Positions 7,279-15,965 of a DNA stretch of 38,642 nucleotides are shown here, piece by piece. Below the pieces are notes generated by a model, which was given only the letters and a program-made list of their open reading frames with translations, searched no databases and was not told the DNA's origin. The stretch lies in NCBI RefSeq assembly GCF_000739655.1, contig NZ_BATR01000147.1, forward strand, positions 1-38,642. The letters are read 5' to 3'. The translations under genes were made by a program, and so were the position numbers. The stretch's first letter is position 1. The number at the start of each line of letters is the position of its first letter. Source of the stretch: Verrucomicrobium sp. BvORR106. Its GTDB lineage: Bacteria; Verrucomicrobiota; Verrucomicrobiia; Verrucomicrobiales; Verrucomicrobiaceae.

Positions 7279-9190
7279 CCCAACGCACCCGCCCCTTGCC
7301 ACCCTGCGGCGTGCTTTTCGGGTAGTCTGGATTCACCTTCTGATCCTTCGTCTGCACGAGCGTCGCCGTATCCGGCACAGGTCGCTGGTTTACCCGCACC
7401 GCTTCCAGTTTGAAACCCTTCACCGTGACATCGCGATCCGGTGAAAAGATCTCCACCCAGCGTGCAGGATCCGGTCCGTGCCGGTAAGTAGCGGACATGG
7501 GCCCCATCTCCACCAGCTTGTACGCAGGTTCAGGCATGAACTGCAAGTCCACGTCCTCAATGGACAGCCCCTCCACATCCGCAGCGATCTGCACCACCCC
7601 GGGCCGGGTAAATCGGAGTTGTTTCATCAATACTCGCTCCAGCCTGCCCACCTCCACGCTGAAATCCTTGTCTCGTCCCACCTCAAGATTGGGCTGATCG
7701 TACAGCTTGAACTCCCGGATATCCGTGAGGTCGCTCAACACCACATCGCTGATCGGGCACGCCAGGGTATTCCCATTGGAGAAGCGCTTCACCCCAGGCA
7801 GCAGCCGGATCGCGTCCGTCGCCTTGCTACCCGCTGGTGCGCCCGTGACCTTCTCCACCAGCACATCCTGAATGGGGCCAAACGTCGGTGTGTAGTTGCG
7901 CCATTCCCAGGCATTCAGCGCCACCAGATCATCATGGGTCACACCGGAAATGCCCCGGATCACGCCGTACCGGGCGGGCCCGTTCACATGCACCCCGTCC
8001 CGGCCATTTTCCTCGAACCTAATACCCTCCACGTGAAACTGGTTCACGTTGCCCAGATGCACGCCAAAGGACCGGCAGCGACGGATGACCAGGTTCTTCA
8101 CCACCAGCCTCCGCACATTGCTGAACAGCAGTGTCCCGTTGCAGTTCGGCACCGTTTTGGCCGCATCAGAGCGGCCCGCACGATTGCCATTCTGGCTGGG
8201 CACGCCCACCGCCAGCGTGGTCCAGATGCCGCCTTCCACCTCCAGATCATTGTCGGATGCCAGATCGTCCGGCACCGGGCGGTCGGAGAAGTCCCGGATA
8301 TTCCGGTTGCGAACCATGCAGGAGTTCACGCCCGGCTTGAGGCGGATCTCCGCATCAGGCGCCGCCTTGATCGATTGACGGGAGCCCAGCACCAGCGGCG
8401 CATCCAGATAGTACGGTTCCTTGCGCCCCGGAATCTCCAGCTTCCCGTATTTCACAATCGCCGCCTGAAACGCATCCGTCCAGATCTCCGCCGTGACTTC
8501 TCGAACCTCCACCCCGCCCTTGCCATCCGGCCAGTCCTCCTTCCACGTGCCGGTCCGCACCTGCGAACGAAACTCCTCCAAAACGGCCGCAGCCGCGGGC
8601 TTCACTCCTGGACTGCCGCTCTCAAACTCGATCACCGACTTGCCGGGAACCACCACCGGATCCAGTTCCCACACGTTCCGATACCCGTAAATGTAGAGGG
8701 TGATGTAAGTGGGGATGTTGAGACCTGCGCTGGGAAATTTTGGAGGATCAAACTCTGCCGGAAAAAGAGAGCCCGGATCCCCGACGAATGCGGGCTCATC
8801 AGGCAAATTGTTCCGACAGTAGATCAGGATCTTGGTCGAGGTATCAGGAATCAACCGTCTCAGCGTAGCCTCTGCCATCTCCGTGTACGGCAGACTCTTG
8901 CTGCCCTTGATACGCAACCGGTCAAAATGCGCCCGACTCCTTGCATCCAGGATGACCGTCTTCTCCTCTTTTGCCATCCGCACAAAGTCCGCCTCACTGA
9001 CCCGACGCGTCACCCGCAGCGCCTCCGCCTCTTGGGCCGCCTTGAGGAACGCCGTGGAATCACTCGAAGCCCCCGTCGGGACCACTGGCGGCGGCACCTC
9101 CACCTTGGGCTGCTCGCCCATCAGCAAAAGACTGGAAGCGGAGACCAGAAACAGCCCCACCCCTGTAAGAACTCGAGAAACCCGCGTCAT
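7271..9190 (-). CDS. Secreted rhodanese-like / right-handed beta-helix fusion protein
   Basis: About 639 aa from the ATG at 9190 (MTRVSRVL; the ATG at 9202 is also possible). The signal peptide is roughly residues 1-25 (VLTGVGLFLVSASSLLLMG), followed by a Pro-rich linker. Residues about 65-190 form a rhodanese-like domain: VSEADFVRMAKEEKTVILDAR, then IKGSKSLPY and ILIYCRNN, with Cys125 at the active-site position and an insert before YGYRNVWELD. The rest, about residues 215-630, is a pectate-lyase-like right-handed beta-helix: RQSIKAAPDAEIRLKPG, NVRRLVVKNLVIRRCRSFGV, ENGRDGVHVNGP, THDDLVALNAWEW and later short strands. The DD and GRDG motifs resemble polysaccharide lyase/hydrolase sites. The protein should act outside the cytoplasm, probably on a glycan, but the substrate and the reason for a rhodanese domain are unknown. 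It stands alone, with repeats upstream. Confidence 0.82.
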   Translation of the reverse strand: MTRVSRVLTGVGLFLVSASSLLLMGEQPKVEVPPPVVPTGASSDSTAFLKAAQEAEALRVTRRVSEADFVRMAKEEKTVILDARSRAHFDRLRIKGSKSLPYTEMAEATLRRLIPDTSTKILIYCRNNLPDEPAFVGDPGSLFPAEFDPPKFPSAGLNIPTYITLYIYGYRNVWELDPVVVPGKSVIEFESGSPGVKPAAAAVLEEFRSQVRTGTWKEDWPDGKGGVEVREVTAEIWTDAFQAAIVKYGKLEIPGRKEPYYLDAPLVLGSRQSIKAAPDAEIRLKPGVNSCMVRNRNIRDFSDRPVPDDLASDNDLEVEGGIWTTLAVGVPSQNGNRAGRSDAAKTVPNCNGTLLFSNVRRLVVKNLVIRRCRSFGVHLGNVNQFHVEGIRFEENGRDGVHVNGPARYGVIRGISGVTHDDLVALNAWEWRNYTPTFGPIQDVLVEKVTGAPAGSKATDAIRLLPGVKRFSNGNTLACPISDVVLSDLTDIREFKLYDQPNLEVGRDKDFSVEVGRLERVLMKQLRFTRPGVVQIAADVEGLSIEDVDLQFMPEPAYKLVEMGPMSATYRHGPDPARWVEIFSPDRDVTVKGFKLEAVRVNQRPVPDTATLVQTKDQKVNPDYPKSTPQGGKGRVRWEK

Positions 9191-9314
9191 GGACAAAACC
9201 ATGGCGGGAAAAGCGCGCGACGGCAAGACGCAAGAGCTTGGGGCCGGATGGCGAATGGCGAGGGCGGAGATCTCGAAGGCTCTCACGCAGGTCTAAGTAG
9301 CCAGCCGAATCTCT

Positions 9315-9376
9315 TCCTCGAAGAGGATGCGGCTACAAGCCCAACGTTGACGAGCCTCAAGCGAGTCTACGTTGGG
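9315..9376 (+). repeat. Two-hairpin repeat, copy 1
   Basis: Hairpin 1 is TCCTC-GAA-GAGGA (9315-9327). Hairpin 2 (9340-9376) has an outer stem CCCAACGT/ACGTTGGG around GACGAGC-CTCAA-GCGAGTC. The inner core and its G-A mismatches match copies at 9792 and 28536, while the outer stem sequence differs but stays paired. Confidence 0.75.
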
Positions 9377-9461
9377 TAACCGAGATATAGAACTCTACTC
9401 CGAAGGAGTTTCGGCGGTCTGGCGCTTCTTGAAAACGGCCTGTGCCGGAGAAACCAGGGGA

Positions 9462-9515
9462 GCGCACGCATCTTGCGTGCTGTTTCCGGCATCCTGCCGG
9501 GAACGTCAGTCAGCG
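9462..9515 (+). repeat. 54-bp double-hairpin repeat, copy 1
   Basis: GCACGCA-TCT-TGCGTGC followed by CCGGCA-TCC-TGCCGG and a tail GTCAGTCAGCG. An inverted copy lies at 28418-28471 with 49 of 54 positions identical. Confidence 0.8.
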
Positions 9516-9764
9516 CGTGTGACATCAGGGCCAATCGACGTGGAGGTGTTGCTAGCAATGGGCCGATAGCAGATGCTTTCGGCCTTCGCACCTGATCATC
9601 CCCTCCGGAGGTACCCAGGGTCTCCGTCCACTTCGTGGCCTATGCCCCTGGGCTGGGTTCGGTGGGCCTTTCAGGCCCCAATCCCCTTCAAAGATTAACT
9701 GCGGACTGAGCATGAGACGGTTCTTGAGTGGCCACCTTGCGAAGGCCTGCCTCAGACCGAAGTT

Positions 9765-9829
9765 GATCCCAGTATGGGATCTGTAGCACAGCCCAAGGTT
9801 GGACGAGCCCTAAGCGAGTCAACCTTGGG
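9765..9829 (+). repeat. Two-hairpin repeat, copy 2
   Basis: Hairpin 1 is GATCCC-AGTAT-GGGATC (9765-9781). Hairpin 2 (9792-9829) has outer stem CCCAAGGTT/AACCTTGGG around GACGAGC-CCTAA-GCGAGTC. A shrunken remnant of the same outer stem occurs at about 26198-26216. Confidence 0.8.
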
Positions 9830-10100
9830 AAACGTCGCAGGAGATGATCAGGCGGGAAGGCCGACAGCATCCGCTTTCACCCCACCGCCATCAACACCTC
9901 CACGTCAGCCCCTCAGGATCCTTGGCAGGCACTAACTGAAGCGTCTACAGCGTCCGTCTTCTCTCTAACTCATCCAGCTTCGACAGACCCAGTCACTCCT
10001 CCATCTAACGCACAACGCACTCCCACTCCGGCAACCTCCGGCGGTTGTGCAAGCACAAACCGCCGCTCCTTGGGGGCTAAACCTACTCGTGGCTCAGTGA

Positions 10101-10529
10101 TCACCCCGGCCGCACCACGGCCGCCAACATCGGGTAGTACACCCGGCGATAACTCCAGGCCAGATACACCTCCATGGCGGCGAAGAACAAAGCGATCACC
10201 GTACCCTCGGGCGCGGCAAACACATGAAAGGCCACGATGTTCACGATCATCGGAGCGAGAAACGCCAGGGCCAGCGGCACAAAGCGATTGATCAACAGCA
10301 GCACGCCGGACACCAGCTGCGTGGCTGCAATGAGCTTGATCATATAACCGGAGCCCAGCAAGCCGGTGAACATGGCCATGGCCGGTTCCGGCATGGGTTT
10401 GTCAGGCGGCGGGAAGAAGTTCAAGAAGCCATTGAGGCCAAAGACTGTGAAGCCCAGGCCATAGAAAAGACGGACAATGTGAGGAGCAAAGGCTCCGATG
10501 CCGCGTTTGGTTTCGCCATTTGCATTCAT
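10101..10529 (-). CDS. DoxX-like small membrane protein
   Basis: A 142-aa protein with four predicted membrane helices. The first part, HIVRLFYGLGFTVFGLNGFLNFF, and the second pair, LIAATQLVSGVLLLINRFVPLAL then APMIVNIVAFHVF, have the layout of the DoxX/DoxD superfamily. Members are linked to thiosulfate:quinone oxidoreduction or oxidative stress in some species, but many are uncharacterised. No partner gene adjoins it, so its role here is unknown. The ATG at 10529 (MNANGETKRG) gives the expected N-terminus. It is on the same strand as the dcw cluster but 513 bp away from murG, so it is probably a separate transcript. Confidence 0.78.
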   Translation of the reverse strand: MNANGETKRGIGAFAPHIVRLFYGLGFTVFGLNGFLNFFPPPDKPMPEPAMAMFTGLLGSGYMIKLIAATQLVSGVLLLINRFVPLALAFLAPMIVNIVAFHVFAAPEGTVIALFFAAMEVYLAWSYRRVYYPMLAAVVRPG

Positions 10530-11042
10530 AGGACAGATCGTTGAGTGGAGTTGATAAGGTGGGTTGCTCTTGGTGACTACTTCGACGCGGCGGCCCTTGC
10601 GGACGCCACAATTCGATCCCGAAGGTCGTCATTCCATCCCCTTGACGATCGGAGCGGCTTCAAAAGGACAAATCACCGCAGAAAAGTTCGTGTTGCTCGC
10701 CTCCTCCATCTTGGAAAAGCGATAGCGCGCAACACTTGCATGCGACACACCACCCCCAACACCTGGCGGCGTAGCCGCTTTGGGACTGCGGTGAGAATCA
10801 CCGCTTTGGCGATCGCTTGTGACGTACAAGTCGCCGCGAAGTCGTCAACGGAGCCCCGTTACCTCCGGCCTCGCCCCACGGAGACGAGCAAGACACAGGA
10901 CTCCCAAAAGCGGCAATTCTTGCCGCACTCCTAAAATCCGGCAGGCGGGATCAGGTGAAGGCCATCCTCAGCCCCTCACCACCCAATTCCCCAATCTTGT
11001 TAATCCTTAAAAATCTAGTCAATCCTGTCTCTGAAAGCACCC
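10530..11042. other. Gene-free gap between doxX-like gene and murG, with short hairpins
   Basis: No gene seen. It contains three small GC-rich palindromes with 3-nt loops: GCGGC-GTA-GCCGC (10766-10778), GCGGTGA-GAA-TCACCGC (10788-10804) and GCGGCAA-TTC-TTGCCGC (10910-10926). Near 10992-11031 is an AT-richer stretch of loosely repeated AATC(T/C)TGT and CAATCCTGTC units just downstream of murG. No standard terminator for the dcw operon could be identified. Confidence 0.6.
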
Positions 11043-12287
11043 CTATTTCCCCATCGCCATCTCTTCGACGATGTTCGCGATTTCCTCTGCCGCACTGGCG
11101 TGGGAGATCGCCTGGGCCGCAGCCTTCATGTTGGCCGCCCGTTGATCATTGGTCGTGATCTCACGCACCACGCGAATCAGCTTCTCTGGAGACAAATCAA
11201 GCTCCGGCACCATGATGCCAGCCTTGGCCTCGTGGAAGATGCGGGCGTTCAGCGTCTGGTGATCATCTGCCGCATACGGATAAGGCACCAGCAGGCTGGG
11301 CACCCCAAAGTACGCGAGCTCCGCCAGCGTGGAAGCACCACTGCGGGCCAGAGCGATATCCGCGATCTTGTAAGCCAGCTCCATGCGATGGCAGAAGGCG
11401 GCGATGTGAGAGTGCAGCTTGATCTCCTTGCCGGCGTAGGCATCTGAGACCTCTTGGTAATCTCCAGGCCCCGTGATGTGCAGCATCTGCACGCCCAGAG
11501 CGTTCAGCTCATCCAGCGTATGCGTCACCGCATTGTTCAGGCCGCGCGCGCCCTGGCTGCCCCCGATCACCAGCACCGTTTTGCGATTCGGATCGAGGCC
11601 AAAGAAGGCATACGGATCCTCCTGGGTCTCCTCCGCCGCACGACGAAGCGCACTGCGGACGGGCGTCCCCACGATGCGGGTCGCCTTCTCCTTGGGGAAA
11701 TACTTCGCGCACTCCTGAAAGCCCAGCAGCACCGTATCGCAGAACTTTGCGGTGAGCTTGTTCGCCTTGCCCGGGATGGCGTTGGAATCGTGAATGAGCG
11801 TCTTGATCTTGGCGCGACGACCAGCCAGCACCGGGGCGAAGGAGGTGAAGCCCCCCATGCCAAGCACCACCTGCGTGTCGTGCTCCCGGATCATCGCCTT
11901 GCACTGCTTGAGCCCGTTCCACACACCCAGCAGGAACTTGGGCATCTGCAAGGACAGCGGCTTGGGCATCGCCAGGAAAGGCATTTTTTCGAATCGCAGA
12001 GAAGAGTGCCCGCTCGAGGCCAGAGCATCGATCTTCTTCTCACTGATCAAAAGGATCACGTCATGTCCGCGGGCCTGCAACACCTCACCCACCGCGATGC
12101 CCGGGAACAAGTGCCCCCCGGTGCCACCGCAGGCGATGATGATATGACGGCTCTTCCAGGGAGACTGACTGGAAGTAGGCGTTGTGGTGCGGGATTTCGT
12201 TTGCGGCTTCGCGACGGCTGTCCCTTGAACTTCACTCTGAACAGGAGGGTTCTTGGACTTCTGGCGGTTTTTCTTATAGCGAGCCAT
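11043..12287 (-). CDS. murG: MurG, UDP-GlcNAc transferase making lipid II
   Basis: A 414-aa glycosyltransferase that adds GlcNAc to lipid I at the inner face of the membrane. The diagnostic N-terminal loop GGTGGHLFPG is at residues 54-63; VLGMGGFTS, IHDSNAIPGKANK, GGSQGARGLN and the acceptor/donor region ALARSGASTLAELAYFGVPSLLVPYPYAADDHQ follow as in the family. The protein has a basic, Ser/Thr/Gln-rich extension of about 45 residues (MARYKKNRQKSKNPP...) before the fold; no alternative start lies between it and the first strand, so the extension seems real. Its start overlaps the ftsW end by 14 bp. It is the last gene of the cluster: no murC, murB, ftsQ, ftsA or ftsZ follows. Confidence 0.95.
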   Translation of the reverse strand: MARYKKNRQKSKNPPVQSEVQGTAVAKPQTKSRTTTPTSSQSPWKSRHIIIACGGTGGHLFPGIAVGEVLQARGHDVILLISEKKIDALASSGHSSLRFEKMPFLAMPKPLSLQMPKFLLGVWNGLKQCKAMIREHDTQVVLGMGGFTSFAPVLAGRRAKIKTLIHDSNAIPGKANKLTAKFCDTVLLGFQECAKYFPKEKATRIVGTPVRSALRRAAEETQEDPYAFFGLDPNRKTVLVIGGSQGARGLNNAVTHTLDELNALGVQMLHITGPGDYQEVSDAYAGKEIKLHSHIAAFCHRMELAYKIADIALARSGASTLAELAYFGVPSLLVPYPYAADDHQTLNARIFHEAKAGIMVPELDLSPEKLIRVVREITTNDQRAANMKAAAQAISHASAAEEIANIVEEMAMGK

Positions 12288-13443
12288 GGGAGACCGCAGT
12301 CATACGACGACGCCGTATTTCGAGCAAGTCCTTCTTCCGTTCGTAAGGCGTTTGACGGTAGATGTTAATGAGAATTCCGATGCCAATCATGCGGAAAACA
12401 AGGCTGGATCCGCCATAGCTGACGAAGGGCAGAGGCAATCCTTTGTTGGGCAGCAGAGCGGTGGTCACGCCCATGTTCAGCAGGGCTTCCAGAGCGATCG
12501 TGAGCGTGATACCAAAGGCCAGCAAGCGGCTGAAACGATCCGGTGCCCGATGGGCGATGCTCATGCCTGCCGCGATGAGCAATGAAAATGTGATCACCAC
12601 AAAAAGGGTGCCATAGAGACCCAGCTCCTCGCCCACCATGGGGAAAATGAAGTCCGTGTGCGCCTCTGGCAGATAGAGCATCTTCTGCCGGCCATTGCCC
12701 AGGCCCACGCCCTCGACGCCGCCGGAGCCAAAGGCGATCAAGGCCCGCCACTGCTGCATGCCGAGACCCTCTTTATATTTCTCCAGATCCAGGAAGGCGA
12801 AGATACGCTCCACACGGTTGGGCATGAATTTGACCACCCAGGCCAGCCCCCCCAGCCCCGCCCCCAGAATGGGGAGCAGATACATCAGCCGCGTGCCGGC
12901 CACGAACATCATGCCGCCGCCCAGCGCGCCTACGAGGGCCGCGCTGCCCAGGTCCACCTCACCCGCGATCAAGGCCACCGTCACAAACACCATGCAGCCG
13001 GGCATCAGGAAGCCCTGCTTGAACTCCCGGGTCAGCGGCTCGTGCCGGGTAAACCACCCTGCCAGCAGGATGGCGATCGCCAGCTTCGCCAGCTCTGAGG
13101 GCTGCAAATTCGGCCCGCCGATCCCGAGACGCTTCAGGCTGATCCAGCGGGCGGCCCCGTTCACCTCATCGGCAAAGAAAGGCACGTAGCACAGGAGGAG
13201 CGCGACGACCGTGACGCCGAAGATCTTCCACCGCAGGCGATAGAGACGCGGATAGGCGATGAACGCCATGACCCCGGCTGCGAGCACCCCAATGCCCAGA
13301 CGAATGATCTGGCTGCGCAGCGTGAAATACGCCTCCCCACTGGTCTCATCCAAAAAGTAACTCGTGCTGGCCAGCATGACCAGGCCGAGCGCGCTCAGCA
13401 TGCTGACGGCAAAGACGAGAACGTAAACACTGGCACGGCCCAT
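12274..13443 (-). CDS. ftsW: FtsW, septal SEDS-family peptidoglycan polymerase
   Basis: A 389-aa protein with about ten membrane segments. The SEDS hallmarks are NGAARWISL and LQPSELAKLAIAILLA, AGEVDLGSA (where many relatives have EPDFG), GLGNGRQKMLYLPEAHTDFIFPMVGEELG, and LPLPFVSYGGSSLV near the C-terminus. It polymerises lipid II glycan strands at the division septum together with the FtsI transpeptidase encoded upstream. It begins 57 bp after the LysM gene, and a strong hairpin lies in that gap. It overlaps murG at its end. Confidence 0.95.
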   Translation of the reverse strand: MGRASVYVLVFAVSMLSALGLVMLASTSYFLDETSGEAYFTLRSQIIRLGIGVLAAGVMAFIAYPRLYRLRWKIFGVTVVALLLCYVPFFADEVNGAARWISLKRLGIGGPNLQPSELAKLAIAILLAGWFTRHEPLTREFKQGFLMPGCMVFVTVALIAGEVDLGSAALVGALGGGMMFVAGTRLMYLLPILGAGLGGLAWVVKFMPNRVERIFAFLDLEKYKEGLGMQQWRALIAFGSGGVEGVGLGNGRQKMLYLPEAHTDFIFPMVGEELGLYGTLFVVITFSLLIAAGMSIAHRAPDRFSRLLAFGITLTIALEALLNMGVTTALLPNKGLPLPFVSYGGSSLVFRMIGIGILINIYRQTPYERKKDLLEIRRRRMTAVSHGSL

Positions 13444-13470
13444 GGAGAAAGGGAAAGGGAGGGAATGAAA

Positions 13471-13491
13471 GGGGCGCCTTTTGGGCGCCCC
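13471..13491 (-). terminator. Strong hairpin inside the dcw cluster (lysM-ftsW gap)
   Basis: Read on the transcribed strand: GGGGCGCC-CAAAA-GGCGCCCC followed by TTTC. The 8-bp stem is perfect, but the T-run is short, so it is more likely a partial terminator or mRNA processing/stability site that lowers ftsW-murG expression than a full stop. Confidence 0.55.
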
Positions 13492-13500
13492 GCAGATTGG

Positions 13501-14556
13501 TTATTTAGCTGGAATCTTGATCGCCATGCCCTTTTTCAGGCGGCTGGGATTCGTTCCCGGGTTCGCCTTGATCAGCTCGTTGACGCTGATCCCGTTCTTC
13601 CGGGCGATCGAGTAGAAGGTGTCCCCTCCCTTGATCTCGTAGGAGCGGCCACCGCCCGTCGCCGCGGCGGGAGCGGGCTTTTCCTTTGCCGTCTCAGCCA
13701 CCACAGGGGGGGCCTTGGGAGCGGGCTTCTCCTTGGGCGGAGCGTCCTGCAGCTTCACGGGCGAGACTGGGATGGCCTTCTGGGCGGAGCCACCGGAGCC
13801 GGCCTTGCCAGCAGGTGGGGAATCTTCCAGCTTGGTCGCACGGGTCTCAGCAGGAGGAGCGTCCTGCAGGGTCACCGGCTTAGCCTTGATCAGGGTCGGG
13901 GCGGGATGGGACTCACCCGACTTGCTCTTGGTGCCAGCGGAATCCGCCACCACCGCCGCCTTGAAGGACTCCGGCTGGCCTTTGCCCGCCTTGCCACTCA
14001 CTTCCTTGGCTGCGGCCACGGTCGATTCATGGCTGGTCTGGCCAGAGGTCAACGCTACCGCCGCCGCGGGAGCCGGCACTTCATTGGCCACCTCCTTGCG
14101 CAGCGGGAGTTGCAGACGGCGGCTGACGTACAGCTCACCATTCTGATCCAGCTGATTCAGGCGGATGATTTCCTCGGTGGTTGCCCCCGTCGCGTCCGCG
14201 ATGGACTGGACCGTGTCGCCAGAGCGCACCTGGTACTCAGAGAGTTCACTACGCTTCACCACGTTGCTGTTCCCAGCATCCGTCCCGTCACCCGGCAGAG
14301 CAGGCGGAGCCTTGCCCATGCCCGTGGCCACGGGCACCTTCGGCCGGTCCGAGACAATGTTGTAAAGCACGATCGCCCCAATCAGAAACACGTGGAGCAG
14401 CAACAGAAACACAAACACGCGGCCGAGGTTGCCGCTCTGCTCTCGCTCCGTCCAATCCGCCTGATCCCCGTTCTCCACCGCGGACACATAGTGCCTGCGG
14501 AAGCTTTCCGACGCAAAGAGGCGCCGCGTGGGTGAGAGGTTGGATTTGTCATTCAT
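13501..14556 (-). CDS. Membrane-anchored protein with two LysM domains, within the dcw cluster
   Basis: A 351-aa protein. A charged N-terminal tail of about 45 residues precedes one membrane helix (VFVFLLLLHVFLIGAIVLY, residues 47-65). LysM 1 lies at about 107-151 (YQVRSGDTVQSIADATG), LysM 2 at about 303-349 (YEIKGGDTFYSIARKNG). The 150-residue linker is rich in Ala, Lys, Pro, Ser and Glu and contains repeated LQDAPP units. The topology places the LysM domains outside the cytoplasm, where they should bind glycan strands. Its place between murD and ftsW suggests a division or wall-synthesis role; no catalytic domain is visible. It starts 22 bp after murD ends. Confidence 0.85.
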   Translation of the reverse strand: MNDKSNLSPTRRLFASESFRRHYVSAVENGDQADWTEREQSGNLGRVFVFLLLLHVFLIGAIVLYNIVSDRPKVPVATGMGKAPPALPGDGTDAGNSNVVKRSELSEYQVRSGDTVQSIADATGATTEEIIRLNQLDQNGELYVSRRLQLPLRKEVANEVPAPAAAVALTSGQTSHESTVAAAKEVSGKAGKGQPESFKAAVVADSAGTKSKSGESHPAPTLIKAKPVTLQDAPPAETRATKLEDSPPAGKAGSGGSAQKAIPVSPVKLQDAPPKEKPAPKAPPVVAETAKEKPAPAAATGGGRSYEIKGGDTFYSIARKNGISVNELIKANPGTNPSRLKKGMAIKIPAK

Positions 14557-14578
14557 AAGCGTCTCTCCTCGGCGGAGT

Positions 14579-15946
14579 TTAATTCAAAATGGGGGTAGGC
14601 AAACTCAAAACGGCATCCCGGAACACATTGCCGCGCTCTGCGTAGCCGCTGAACATGTCGAAGGAGGAAGTTCCGGGTGAGAATACGATGGACTGTCGCG
14701 GGGCGGCGAGCTGGGTGGCGATTTCTACTGCGGCCACCACACTGGGAGCCTGCCGACAGGGCACCAGGTCCGAGAACAGGGCACTCAGTTTGTCGGCAAT
14801 CTCTCCTATGGTTACCAGAGCAGTCACCTTCTCCGTAATTAAGCTTCGGAAAGGTGAATAATCAAGACCCTTCTCCTTCCCGCCTGCAATTAGTACCACT
14901 GGCGCATCCTGAGATCTCAGGCAGGTCTCCAGGGCGTGCAGGTTCGTCGCCTTGGAATCATTGATGTACGAGCGACCGTTGACCACGCTGACCAGTTCAC
15001 ACCGGTGCCGCGCGGGCTCATACCCGCTCAGGGCCTCCAGCATGTCCTCAAAGGCCAGCCCCATCACCCAGCCTGCCGCCAGGGCCGCCATCTGGTTTTC
15101 GATGTTGTGGCGCTCATGCAGCGGCAGGTCCGAAACTCGGGCGATCTTCTCCCCGCGGAAGAGGATCCGGTCGTGGTAGAGCATGAAGTCCGCCTCCACC
15201 TCCGGTTCCGTGGTGAAGGTCACCACCCGAGGCTGCAGATCCCCCAGTGGCTCCCCCGCCCGGATGATGGCGACATCATTGGGCGTCATGTAGTCAAAGA
15301 TCCGTTTCTTCGCGGCAAAGTAGGCCTCGTTGTCCGGATAGCGATCCAGGTGATCCGGCGCGAAGTTCAGCCACACCGCCACCCGCGGGCGGAAGCTCGT
15401 GATGGTCTCCAGCTGGAAGGAGCTGATCTCCACCGTGAGCAGGTCATAGGTCTCCCCGCTCACTGCCACCTCGCTCAGCGCGTGGCCGTAGTTCCCACAG
15501 GCGATGGTGCGGTGACCACAGCCGTTGAACATCCGCTCCATCAGCTCCGTTGTGGTCGTCTTCCCGTTGGTGCCCGTGATGGCCACCGTGGGGACCTCCT
15601 TGATGGGCCTCCAGGCAAACTCGATCTCCCCCACCAGCGGCACACCCGCATCGGTGAAGGCCTTGGGCAGCGGCCAGCCGGCATCGAGTCCGGGGCTGGT
15701 CACCACCAGACGGAAGGGTCTCTCCGCCACGGCCGTCTTGGCCGCCTCAATGCCGAGCCGGTATTCAATGCCCTCGTCCGCGATGGCTTGAACGGCCTTC
15801 TGGAGTTTCACCGGATCACCTTCATCGAAGATGACGGGCACCGCTCCGAGCTGTCGGGCGAGCCGGGCCGCGCCGAGGCCGCTGCGGCCGGCACCGAGAA
15901 TGGCTACATGCTGATTGGCAAGGTCGTAATCGGAACGTGGGTCCAT
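14579..15946 (-). CDS. murD: MurD, UDP-MurNAc-L-Ala:D-Glu ligase
   Basis: A 455-aa cytoplasmic Mur ligase adding D-glutamate to UDP-MurNAc-L-Ala. The N-terminal Rossmann region HVAILGAGRSGLGAARLA is followed by the ATP loop AITGTNGKTTTTE (residues 122-134), the central ligand residues NFAPDHLDRYP, and the C-terminal NDSKATN and SPGTSSFDMF motifs. The ATG at 15946 is chosen because it gives a normal N-terminus and a 19-bp gap to mraY; the upstream ATG at 15997 would overlap mraY by 32 bp. Neither has a strong ribosome site. Confidence 0.95.
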   Translation of the reverse strand: MDPRSDYDLANQHVAILGAGRSGLGAARLARQLGAVPVIFDEGDPVKLQKAVQAIADEGIEYRLGIEAAKTAVAERPFRLVVTSPGLDAGWPLPKAFTDAGVPLVGEIEFAWRPIKEVPTVAITGTNGKTTTTELMERMFNGCGHRTIACGNYGHALSEVAVSGETYDLLTVEISSFQLETITSFRPRVAVWLNFAPDHLDRYPDNEAYFAAKKRIFDYMTPNDVAIIRAGEPLGDLQPRVVTFTTEPEVEADFMLYHDRILFRGEKIARVSDLPLHERHNIENQMAALAAGWVMGLAFEDMLEALSGYEPARHRCELVSVVNGRSYINDSKATNLHALETCLRSQDAPVVLIAGGKEKGLDYSPFRSLITEKVTALVTIGEIADKLSALFSDLVPCRQAPSVVAAVEIATQLAAPRQSIVFSPGTSSFDMFSGYAERGNVFRDAVLSLPTPILN

Positions 15947-15965
15947 GGGTGGGAGAGGCCGTGAA

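Larger units (their letters stand above)
9191..10100. other. Repeat-rich gene-free region
   Basis: About 900 bp with no convincing gene. It is a mosaic of hairpin repeats: two copies of the two-hairpin GACGAGC element (9315-9376, 9765-9829), one copy of the GCACGCA element (9462-9515), CTCC-GAA-GGAG at about 9401, and a CCCAGGG...CCCTGGG element at about 9611-9655. A 24-bp stretch near 9927-9950 (starting AGGCACTA) closely matches the sequence at the right end of the 30813-30989 element. Short ORFs here translate repeats and are not genes. Confidence 0.7.

Noticed and set aside
7478-9379. 633-codon open frame on the plus strand
   Set aside because: Antisense shadow of the rhodanese/beta-helix gene; the translation is His/Pro/Arg-rich without domain signals.
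9367-9591. Short ORFs giving GAHASCVLFPASCR-type peptides (also at 28217-28498)
   Set aside because: Both are translations of the 54-bp hairpin repeat; the shared peptide reflects shared DNA, not a protein family.
9688-9870. Short ORFs sharing TRLGLVQPWA (also at 28306-28566)
   Set aside because: Translations of the two-hairpin GACGAGC repeat on the minus strand.
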